14,596 nt of DNA from JBLRWS01 sp047921075 (GTDB lineage: Bacteria; Bacteroidota; Rhodothermia; Balneolales; Balneolaceae), in NCBI GenBank assembly GCA_047921075.1, contig JBLRWS010000060.1:1-14596 (forward strand), in the 5' to 3' direction. Position 1 is the first letter of the stretch. The number at the start of each line of letters is the position of its first letter. The notes under the pieces were generated by a model, which saw only the letters and a list, made by a program, of their open reading frames with translations, did not search any database and was not told the DNA's origin. Below, in pieces: positions 6,560 to 13,114 of this stretch. The translations under genes and the position numbers were made by a program.

Positions 6560-7237
6560 ATGGGATCTAAAATATTCTTGTCACTGTTTATATTTTTTGC
6601 AGCATCCCCCGGTGTTTTTTCACAATCTTATCAACATAACGAACATTCGACGGGTAACTCATCGCAATTTAACCTTGTAACACAGAGTCTCTTCCCTGGC
6701 GTGGGAAGCTCTTTATCTTCATTCAGGCCCGGTATTTTTTTAGGGACGAATCACTTCGGGGGCGAACTCACTTTCCATACCGAAGGGCGGTCGTTTTACG
6801 GAAAAGTATTTGCGGGTAATATGATAAACCCCGAGCGCCGGTTTGATAGTGCCGACCGCTTTACAATGGCAGGCTTGTCAGCCGGTTATCACCACCAGTT
6901 CTTACCCTCCAAACCCCAGACAACCCTGCCGGGAACACCTACCTCGCTATTGAGGCAATCAGAAAGCGGCACCCAGGTTTATATGCGCATCGGCGGCGGG
7001 TTTACATATGGCAACCTGACACCCCAGCCTGTCTCTTCAAGTACCGCCCATTACGGTTTTTCAAATGAAGTATATGTGGGAATTTTACGCCCGGTAATGA
7101 ACCGAAGTGCCTTTTACATGGAATTTGGAAACCGCATTCACTTTTTCCCAGGGTTGAATGAAGGTAATTTCATTGGCGGCCCGCAAATTTCATTCGGTAT
7201 TATGCTGGGGCGGTCGCCTTCTCTTGTGCCGGGGTAA
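6560..7237 (+). CDS. Predicted outer-membrane beta-barrel protein, function unknown
   Basis: This 225-residue product has an N-terminal signal peptide: MGSKIFLSLFIFFAASPGVF, with likely signal peptidase I cleavage around SQ near residues 21-22 and no lipobox cysteine. The mature part alternates polar and aromatic residues and is rich in Gly/Phe/Tyr (GGELTFHTEGRSFYGKVF, GGGFTYGNL, SNEVYVGILRP, AFYMEFGNRIHFFPG). The final strand-like segment, GGPQISFGIMLG, resembles a small barrel, although the true C terminus runs on to SPSLVPG rather than ending in an aromatic residue. I do not recognise a named family. ATG 6560 is preferred; an in-frame GTG at 6554 is possible, and neither has a Shine-Dalgarno. 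It stands alone, convergent with the helicase gene. Confidence 0.6.
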   Translation: MGSKIFLSLFIFFAASPGVFSQSYQHNEHSTGNSSQFNLVTQSLFPGVGSSLSSFRPGIFLGTNHFGGELTFHTEGRSFYGKVFAGNMINPERRFDSADRFTMAGLSAGYHHQFLPSKPQTTLPGTPTSLLRQSESGTQVYMRIGGGFTYGNLTPQPVSSSTAHYGFSNEVYVGILRPVMNRSAFYMEFGNRIHFFPGLNEGNFIGGPQISFGIMLGRSPSLVPG

Positions 7238-7301
7238 AAACCGATGTTAGAATAGTAAAGGAGTTGAGCCGTCCCTTTCTATCCTCCAAGCTTCCTGCCC
7301 G

Positions 7302-7341
7302 CCCCAACTTCGGGGGGGAATGGAATTCATCTTCCCCCCCC
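7302..7341. terminator. GC-rich fold-back between convergent genes, possible bidirectional terminator
   Basis: Seven G (7312-7318) face eight C (7334-7341), and AA/TT at 7319-7320 and 7332-7333 extend the pairing, enclosing an 11-base loop with GAATTC. The same G-run can instead pair with CCCC at 7302-7305 around loop AACTTC. The structure lies between the outer-membrane gene and the helicase and overlaps the last helicase codons, where C8 encodes two of the final glycines. No T-tract follows, so the terminator role is uncertain. Confidence 0.35.
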
Positions 7342-9133
7342 AATCTTCTCCAGCAGCCGGTGTAAAAATTTACCTCCATATACCCGTTCCACATGGTTCA
7401 TATCGGCCAGCACAATCAGTTGTTTTCGGCTTCGGGAAAAGGCCACATTCAGTAAACGCGGCACACTTAGGCCGTTTTTATCCTCATCCAAAGGGCGCAC
7501 CGTGTAGTGGCGGATGGTTCCCCGCTGCCGCTCGCCGCTCATTACCGTATCAAAAACGATGTACTCTTTTTCGCGCCCCTGAAAGGTATGAATTGTACCC
7601 ACCTCCACCTGGCTGAAGCCGGCGCTGTACAGCCGGTTCCGCACGTCATAAACCGCACTTCGGAACGGCACAATCACACCCACCTCCTCCAGAAACACCC
7701 CTTTCTGTTGCATGTTGCCGATCAACCGCTCAATCACTTCCTGATGAACCAGGTTTACCGGCTGAAATCCGCGCTCTCCCGATTTTTGCTCCAGCACCGG
7801 GTTGTATTTTGATGTATCCACAAGGTGGAACGCCCGCTCCTGACCCGGTTGCAACGGCTCTTCCAGGCGTTTCCCTGTCTGTAGCCGCCCTTCGTAAAAA
7901 ACGGTACTGATAATATCGGCCAGAGACGCTTCCAGCCGGTACTGCGTGTCGAAAAAAGAGGTGAATGCCGGATTCTCATCATGCCACCGAAACAGTGCAT
8001 CGCCCGATTCGGCGTCTGAAACGGTCGTAAAAATATCGGCCTCCAAAAATGCCCGTTTTTCGGGATCGGATGTAAGTGCAATGGGCGGGAGTTGCATCGG
8101 GTCGCCCACCACCACCATGTGCCATTTGCACAAACTGGCCAGCACCATCAGGTAGGGCAGATTGGCCATCGACCCCTCATCAACCACCACCGCGTCAAAT
8201 TCCAGNNNNNNNNNNNNNNNNNNNNNNNNNNNNNNNNNNNNNNNNNNNNNNNNNNNNNNNNNNNNNNNNNNNNNNNNNNNNNNNNNNNNNNNNNNNNNNN
8301 NNNNNCACCTCTTCCCGTTGCTGCAGCAACGAAATCCACTCCCCCGCCTTTTCTCTGCGCTGCTGTACAATGGTGTCGATCTGCCGGTCGAACAGCAGCG
8401 GTTCAAGTTCGGGCTGTTCGAGCGCGGCGTCGCCAAATCGGGTGATGGCTGTAGCCTCCACCGGCTGCCCGGTTTCCCTGAGTGCATGTACCACACTCAG
8501 CAATCCTACATCCACGGCGCGATTGGTATTACTGGCAAACAGAACCGTCTTGTTTCGTTTCAGATAGTTGGCAATGATATAGCCGAGAGTCGCGGTTTTT
8601 CCGGTACCGGGCGGACCCCACACAAACAGGGTGCGGCCGGTCTGCGATTTTTCAATGGCTTCGCGCTGCGGCGGATTTCGTTGGCCGTCATCGGCTATGC
8701 TGCCCGTAAAGGGAACCGCCTCTCCATTTGGATTGAACAGGCGCTCCAGTCTCTGTAGAACAGGTTTTTTTTGATCCAGGAGACGCACCAGTTCCTGCCG
8801 GGTCCGCTTCAGGATAAAATCATTTTCCCACTCCACCTCCACCTTTTCAATAACGGCGCCCTGATCTTCGGGAAAACGCAGCGTTACCTGCTTCTTCTCG
8901 TAGGCAATGGGGTGGATGAGCAACTCCTTTTCTGCAAACCGAGCCGTAATTTCCTCGGCGAAACGTATTGCAGGCTGATGAGACTCGAACTGATAGTCGG
9001 CGGCAGAGCTGCCCCCCTTGCCCATTCGTTTGCCGCTAAACAGCACATCGGAGGATGGTTTTTCGCGGACGGTTTCAATTTCGGCATCGAGCGCATCAAT
9101 CGCCCGGGATATCAGTTCTTGAACATCTTTCAT
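7327..9133 (-). CDS. SF1 UPF1-like DNA/RNA helicase, split by an assembly gap
   Basis: Two visible parts belong to one gene. The 5' part (9133-8306, 276 residues) has a Q motif-like NPPQREAIEKS near 153, Walker A GPPGTGKT at 173-180 and motif Ia ASNTNRAVD near 200. The 3' part (8205-7327, 292 residues) has Walker B VVVDEGSM, motif III VVGDPMQLPP, QYRLE, motif V VGTIHTFQGREKEY and motif VI LLNVAFSRSRKQL. The order and type match superfamily 1B helicases of the UPF1/Dna2 kind (AAA_11/AAA_12), which translocate on single-stranded nucleic acid using ATP. The two parts are in different frames only because the 100-N filler is not the true gap length. What is missing is the segment between motifs Ia and II. 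The biological role is unknown. It lies downstream of a GntR gene, 113 bases apart, on the same strand. Confidence 0.85.
8206..8305. other. Assembly gap (100 N)
   Basis: Exactly 100 N interrupt the helicase gene. The round number suggests a scaffold gap of unknown size. The codons on both sides end cleanly at the edges (LEF at 8205-8197, REEV ending at 8306), but 100 is not a multiple of three, so the frames disagree across it. Confidence 0.95.
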
Positions 9134-9246
9134 TCAGGGTGCATCATACAAAGTGGATCGTCAACTACAAGCCTGTCGTTTCGGCGATGCGTAAAGTAAG
9201 GCTTTATGCAAGCACTGTCGAATGGATGTGATACATGGATAGTTGT

Positions 9247-10140
9247 TTACTGATCCCACAGCTCAGCCCGTATCCGGTTTGCGCTTTTTTCGGCGATGAT
9301 GTAATCGAGCTGAAGCCGTGATTTTTCGGGTATTTTTGCTTCCACCAGTTTTGCACATGCCGGTGTATAGAGAATCAGATCGGCGTTTTTCACAAACAGC
9401 GGAAGCGAACGGCCGTAGGTGGCTCCTGCCACAAACGATCCGGTGAACCGTATCATCTGTTTCAAATGGTTGATAATTCCCGAGATGGATCCCTCTTCGG
9501 CGGTTACCAGCCCGATGGTTTCGATGGCGGCGCGCTCTACAATGGAGAGCAGCAGATCTGTGTCGTAGTGATAGACCACCGGCATGATGCGGACCGATTC
9601 ACTAAATGCCCGAACCTGATATATCAGGTGAACCGGTACAAAAACAGCATCATAATGGATCATTTTCTCTATTTCGCTGCTGCTGAGCACATCGCTCTTT
9701 ACGCCCACCTGTTTTCGGATGGTTTGCGACAGCAGCCGGGCCATTTCAGTCGTTTCATCAATGGCCGCGCAACTCTGAATTTTATCGGGCCATTCCAGAA
9801 AACTGATCCGCTCGGCAAAGATCGTCTCAATCTCCGACTCGTCCAGTCCATACCCGATCAGCTCTTCCAGCAGTACCTGCATTTTCTCGGCGCCCAGCTC
9901 CAGCCGTTCCGATTTATCGAACGAGGTGTTTTGGCGGTTTACCACAAACCCGCGTCCCTGCTCGCTGCGTATCAGCCCTTCATCCTGCAGAGAGCTGTAG
10001 GCTTTTCGTACGGTGTGAAAGCTTACCTCCAGCTGGCGGCCAAGCTCGCGAGTACTCGGTAATAGCTCGCCAACCTGAAACTGCTTGGTGGCAATCATCA
10101 ACCGAATACGGTCGGCAATGTATTTGGCGCTGTTTTTCAT
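9247..10140 (-). CDS. GntR-family transcriptional regulator with unrecognised sensor domain
   Basis: This 297-residue cytosolic regulator carries an N-terminal winged helix-turn-helix of the GntR type, with LPSTRELGRQLEVSFHTVRKAY at about 27-48 (split here only by reading) and then LQDEGLIRSEQGRGFVV as the wing. The remaining 220 residues begin with a helical linker (KMQVLLEELIGYGLDESEIE) and continue as alternating alpha/beta segments (DAVFVPVHLIYQV, RIMPVVYHYD, ETIGLVTAEEG, ADLILYTPACAKLV). That resembles a two-lobe small-molecule sensor, but I cannot name the family. ATG 10140 is used; an in-frame TTG lies two codons upstream. It stands 83 bases downstream of the AhpD-like pair and 113 bases upstream of the helicase, all on one strand. 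Its target is unknown; the palindromic sequence upstream could be its own operator. Confidence 0.8.
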   Translation of the reverse strand: MKNSAKYIADRIRLMIATKQFQVGELLPSTRELGRQLEVSFHTVRKAYSSLQDEGLIRSEQGRGFVVNRQNTSFDKSERLELGAEKMQVLLEELIGYGLDESEIETIFAERISFLEWPDKIQSCAAIDETTEMARLLSQTIRKQVGVKSDVLSSSEIEKMIHYDAVFVPVHLIYQVRAFSESVRIMPVVYHYDTDLLLSIVERAAIETIGLVTAEEGSISGIINHLKQMIRFTGSFVAGATYGRSLPLFVKNADLILYTPACAKLVEAKIPEKSRLQLDYIIAEKSANRIRAELWDQ

Positions 10141-10157
10141 AACCAAAGGTAGAAAAC

Positions 10158-10188
10158 GTACAGCATATTACACAGGGCCGGCCTGTAC
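10158..10188. promoter_or_regulatory. Nested inverted repeats upstream of gntR, possible operator
   Basis: GTACAG (10158-10163) and CTGTAC (10183-10188) form an outer inverted repeat; ACAGG (10172-10176) GCCGG CCTGT (10182-10186) forms an inner one that shares the right arm. They lie 18-48 bases before the gntR start and after the stop of the second AhpD-like gene. GntR proteins commonly repress their own promoters from such sites, so an operator is plausible. A weak transcript-end hairpin for the AhpD operon is the alternative. Confidence 0.35.
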
Positions 10189-10223
10189 GATCTGCCTCTG
10201 GTTAGCAGCGCCGGTTTGCTCTG

Positions 10224-10793
10224 TTAGCCGTTTTCTACATCGGCAAGCGGGCGGGTAAACAGAACAGGGTCAGAAACACCCAGCGAATCGCCCAGGCGGC
10301 CGATCATCAGAAACGTGGTAATCACCGAATTGATTTCCAGAAGCTGGCCGTTATCCCAGTGGCTGCGCAGGTCATCCCAGAGTTGGTCCGATACGTCATT
10401 GGCATCCTCGGCAATCTGCTCGATGAGTTTGAAAACGGCCTTTTCCGCATCGGTAAAGTGTTTGCTGTTCTGCCACACCGAATTGCTGATATCTCCGATC
10501 TTGTCCACCGAAATTCCGAGCTCCACGGCAATTTTTTCGTGGGCTCCGTAACTGTAAAAGCTCTTCATTGCCCGCAGGGTTTTTAAAATGATCAGCTCTT
10601 TAAATCCCCAGTCAATCCGGCCGGGGCCCAGGCTTTGAATCATGAAGTTGGTGATGGAGGTACACATGGTCGGGTTGGACGCCATCGCTTTCACCAGATT
10701 GGGCACATGGCCGAAATGCTTTTCGGTATTTTTGTATAGCGACGAAAGTGATTCGTCTGCGGTCGTTGCATCGTGTGTTTGTACTATTGGCAT
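10224..10793 (-). CDS. AhpD/carboxymuconolactone decarboxylase-like protein lacking the catalytic cysteines
   Basis: This 189-residue all-helical protein is clearly paralogous to the gene just upstream. KELIILKTLRAMKSFYSYGAH (here 65-85, split) aligns position for position with KELLILKSTKMGDCLYCVTQH, and NGQLLEINSVITTFLMIGRLGDSLGV aligns with the paralog's DGQVVEIVATIGAYLQVSKFGDALGV. In this copy both cysteines of the CxxC are serine (S78 and S81) while H85 remains, so thiol-based peroxidase or disulfide chemistry is not expected. I chose ATG 10793, 11 bases after the paralog's stop; a longer in-frame ATG at 10907 would overlap that gene by 103 bases and adds nothing family-like. Co-transcription with the paralog suggests a heteromeric complex or a non-redox role. 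The function is unknown. Confidence 0.75.
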   Translation of the reverse strand: MPIVQTHDATTADESLSSLYKNTEKHFGHVPNLVKAMASNPTMCTSITNFMIQSLGPGRIDWGFKELIILKTLRAMKSFYSYGAHEKIAVELGISVDKIGDISNSVWQNSKHFTDAEKAVFKLIEQIAEDANDVSDQLWDDLRSHWDNGQLLEINSVITTFLMIGRLGDSLGVSDPVLFTRPLADVENG

Positions 10794-10804
10794 GGGTGCG
10801 GGAT

Positions 10805-11440
10805 TTACGAGGTTGAAGATTGGTCCATGAAATGCTCGAAATGCTTTTGCGCTGCTTTGGATGTCGGCGGTTCTGCCTTGAACAGAACCGGGTCGTGTCC
10901 GTGCCAAACCGGCTCCAGCTCAACGCCCAATGCGTCGCCAAATTTACTCACTTGCAGATACGCTCCGATGGTGGCTACAATCTCCACAACCTGGCCGTCA
11001 TCATAATGTTTTTTCACATTGGTCCATACATCGGCCGGGATGTTTTCGGGATCGAGTACCACATGCGCGCACAGGTCGAGCATGGCCACCTCTTCGGGTT
11101 TGTAGTGCGGGCTGTTTTGATACTCCACGCCCACAATATCCGCTTGCTTTTCGCGCGTTACGCCAAGCCGTTCGCTCACCGCCTCGTGCTGGGTCACGCA
11201 GTAGAGGCAATCGCCCATTTTTGTGGATTTTAGAATGAGCAGCTCTTTTTCGTACCACGAAATTTGTCCATCCTGCAGGATATCAAAAAAGATCTCCCAC
11301 ATTTTTTCCGCAATTTCCGGCGCATTGCCGGTAATCTTGAATATGTTCAAAACCATCTCGAATCGCTCGACGGTTTTTTCATATACCCTGGCCGTTATCG
11401 GATCGGCCTGTTCAGGTTCTATATAAGGTAGTTGTGCCAT
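10805..11440 (-). CDS. AhpD-like / carboxymuconolactone decarboxylase family protein with CxxC
   Basis: This 211-residue product carries the AhpD-core signature: E66 in KELLILK, then C78-L-Y-C81-V-T-Q-H85. That is the E...CxxCxxxH arrangement of peroxidase-related alkylhydroperoxidase D proteins, in which the two cysteines cycle between thiol and disulfide. The family also includes non-redox decarboxylases and many uncharacterised members, so the substrate is not known. An N-terminal helix pair (EPEQADPITARVYEKTVERF) and a conserved GDALGVELEP near 168-177 are visible. It is the first gene of a two-gene unit with the Cys-less paralog, and lies 81 bases downstream of a TetR gene. The intervening space contains a perfect palindrome at 11469-11486, so TetR control is likely. 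No Shine-Dalgarno is seen. Confidence 0.85.
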   Translation of the reverse strand: MAQLPYIEPEQADPITARVYEKTVERFEMVLNIFKITGNAPEIAEKMWEIFFDILQDGQISWYEKELLILKSTKMGDCLYCVTQHEAVSERLGVTREKQADIVGVEYQNSPHYKPEEVAMLDLCAHVVLDPENIPADVWTNVKKHYDDGQVVEIVATIGAYLQVSKFGDALGVELEPVWHGHDPVLFKAEPPTSKAAQKHFEHFMDQSSTS

Positions 11441-11464
11441 GGTATTGGATTTTTTAGATTAAAT

Positions 11465-11486
11465 TAGACCGGTTTATGTAAACCGG
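11465..11486. promoter_or_regulatory. Palindromic operator candidate before the AhpD-like pair
   Basis: CCGGTTTA (11469-11476) TG TAAACCGG (11479-11486) is a perfect 8-bp inverted repeat, 29-46 bases upstream of the first AhpD-like start. The left arm extended outward, TAGACCGGTTTA (11465-11476), recurs with one mismatch as TAGACCGTTTTA at 12112-12123, immediately upstream of tetR. Two related sites in the promoters of a regulator and its neighbour fit a TetR operator. There is no T-tract, which argues against a terminator. Confidence 0.55.
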
Positions 11487-11521
11487 GCACAGATACTATT
11501 GGCTGGATGCCAATCTCTTCT

Positions 11522-12106
11522 TTACGTTGCCGGCGAGAGCATCCGTAATTCTACATCCAAAAACCGGTTCACTGCTCGCGGAGAGCGCTCATGCTTCATG
11601 GCAATCAGCGCGCCGTTAAATCCATTCATCACATGGTCGGTCAGTTCCGACGGAGTAAAATTGGTGGTGATCTCTCCTTCATCCTGCCCCTGCTTGATCA
11701 TACGGCTGATCAATTCCCGCATGGCGCCAAATCCGGCTGTAATGGAGCGGGTTAACTCTGTTTCATCACCGCCAAGTTCAAAGCTCAAAATGCTCATCAG
11801 GCACGTCATCCGGTACTCTTTCTCCTGATAATATCGGAGCTGATTCCGGAAAAACTGTTCCACTTTATCACGTCCGCTCAACGACTCCTCCATCAGCAAG
11901 CTGTTCAGTTCTGTCAGAATGCCCTGGATATACCGCTCCACACTTTGCTGTACAAAAGCCTGTTTGCTTTCAAAATAGTTGTAGAAGCTCCCCTTCGGCA
12001 TTTCGCAGGCTGTGAGGACGTGCTGTATACCGGTTCCGTAATAGCCGTGCGTGCGCAACAGCTCAATACCGGTATCAAGAATATCTTCGAAGTTATGTTT
12101 TGCCAT
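11522..12106 (-). CDS. TetR/AcrR-family transcriptional regulator
   Basis: This 194-residue one-component regulator has a TetR N-terminal DNA-binding domain: FEDILDTGIELLRTHGYYGTG, helix-turn-helix IQHVLTACEMPKGSFYNYFESK near 27-48, with the hallmark KGSFYNYFxSK. The C-terminal helical domain, with a TCLMSILSFELGG segment near 101-113, would bind an unknown small ligand. ATG 12106 gives the standard N terminus. It is transcribed towards the AhpD-like pair, 81 bases away, and related operator-like sequences lie before both. That supports autorepression and control of the pair, with release by a reactive or aromatic compound as a guess. It begins 64 bases after the stop of the sugar-isomerase-like gene. 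Confidence 0.88.
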   Translation of the reverse strand: MAKHNFEDILDTGIELLRTHGYYGTGIQHVLTACEMPKGSFYNYFESKQAFVQQSVERYIQGILTELNSLLMEESLSGRDKVEQFFRNQLRYYQEKEYRMTCLMSILSFELGGDETELTRSITAGFGAMRELISRMIKQGQDEGEITTNFTPSELTDHVMNGFNGALIAMKHERSPRAVNRFLDVELRMLSPAT

Positions 12107-12111
12107 AAAAG

Positions 12112-12141
12112 TAGACCGTTTTACTTAATCTATACAAACGG
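12112..12141. promoter_or_regulatory. Operator candidate upstream of tetR
   Basis: TAGACCGTTTTA (12112-12123) matches 11 of 12 bases of the palindrome arm before the AhpD-like pair. CCGTTT (12116-12121) and AAACGG (12136-12141) form an inverted repeat with a 14-base spacer. It starts 5 bases upstream of the tetR start codon, where bound repressor would block transcription. Autoregulation is inferred. Confidence 0.45.
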
Positions 12142-12170
12142 CATCGGTATTCCAAAGTTAATGTGGCGGT

Positions 12171-13037
12171 TCAGACACGAAGCAGTTCGCGCATGTATGC
12201 GGCATTGTCGCGGGCCGAATCGATCGGGGTGGTGCCGGTGTAGGCTTCCTGCTCAACAAAAAACTTGGTCATCCCCTCTTCTTTGGCAACTTCCAGGATC
12301 GATGGGTAGTCAATTTCACCCTCTCCCAGAAGGGTCGATTCCATCTCACCGTTTCGCCGCGTCAGATCTTTGATGTGGCCGGATGTAAAGCGTCCGGGAT
12401 AGCGCCGCATCCACTCGACCGGATCGTGACCGGCAGCCACAACCCAGTACATATCCAGCTGATGATCAACCAAATCGGGATCGGTCTCTTCCATCAGCAG
12501 GTCTTGTGGTATGGTACCATCCATCTCCACAAACGTATAATCGTGATTGTGATACCCGAACCGAATACCGGCACGGCGGGCAATCTCGCCGGCTTCATTA
12601 AACCGTTCAGCAATTACCCGGTAGTCATCCAGCGATTCCTGCGGGCCCACCCACGGCATAATTAGCTGCTTGACTCCGATTTCGGCCGCCTCGCCCGCTT
12701 TTCGCTCAAAATCTTCAAAAGCATTGGCGTGGCTCGATACCAGCTCCATGCCCAGCTCATCCATGAGGGCCTTCATACCGCGGTTTCCCATCCCCCAAAA
12801 AATCCCTTCCGGACCGTCAAAACTCTCAATTTGCCGATAGCCGAATTCGGCCAGCTGACGCAAGGTCTGTTCCGGCTGTTGAGGGAAAACGTCCCGCAGC
12901 GTCCAGAGCTGAATACCGAAAGGCATCTCGTCGGGACGGCTTGCTGTGCAGCTTTTCAAAAAGGGAACGGCACCCGCCATGGCGCCGGCGGCCAACAGCC
13001 CGGTTGATTTCAAGAAGGTTCGGCGATCGCAATCCAT
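12171..13037 (-). CDS. Tat-exported sugar phosphate isomerase/epimerase-fold protein
   Basis: This 288-residue TIM-barrel protein of the xylose isomerase-like AP endonuclease-2 superfamily acts outside the cytoplasm. The N terminus has a twin-arginine signal, DRRTFLKSTGLLAAGAMAGA (4-23), followed by LKSC with C30, possibly a lipoprotein anchor although the lysine at -2 is atypical. Barrel signatures are FGIQLWTLRD (40-49), YHNHDY (162-167), HQLDMYWV with D195, HIKDL with H221, GEGEIDYP (238-245) and FFVEQEAY with E262/E264. These supply the usual His/Asp/Glu metal ligands. The family members most like this are exported in Bacteroidota and are thought to handle sugars, but the substrate cannot be read from the sequence. 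It lies between mutS (77 bases) and tetR (64 bases), all on the minus strand. Confidence 0.85.
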   Translation of the reverse strand: MDCDRRTFLKSTGLLAAGAMAGAVPFLKSCTASRPDEMPFGIQLWTLRDVFPQQPEQTLRQLAEFGYRQIESFDGPEGIFWGMGNRGMKALMDELGMELVSSHANAFEDFERKAGEAAEIGVKQLIMPWVGPQESLDDYRVIAERFNEAGEIARRAGIRFGYHNHDYTFVEMDGTIPQDLLMEETDPDLVDHQLDMYWVVAAGHDPVEWMRRYPGRFTSGHIKDLTRRNGEMESTLLGEGEIDYPSILEVAKEEGMTKFFVEQEAYTGTTPIDSARDNAAYMRELLRV

Positions 13038-13114
13038 AGGTCAGTACGGTTAATTGATAAGAGAATGAGTGTACAATACTGAACCGTTGCGCGAGGTGCA
13101 ATTGAAAAATGAGC

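Noticed and set aside
8076..8758. Plus-strand open frames running through the N gap
   Set aside because: They depend on unknown bases and lie opposite the helicase, whose motifs are unmistakable on the minus strand.
10794..10907. Longer start of the second AhpD-like gene at 10907
   Set aside because: It overlaps the upstream paralog by over 100 bases. The added residues have no family similarity, and the ATG at 10793 gives collinear numbering with the paralog.
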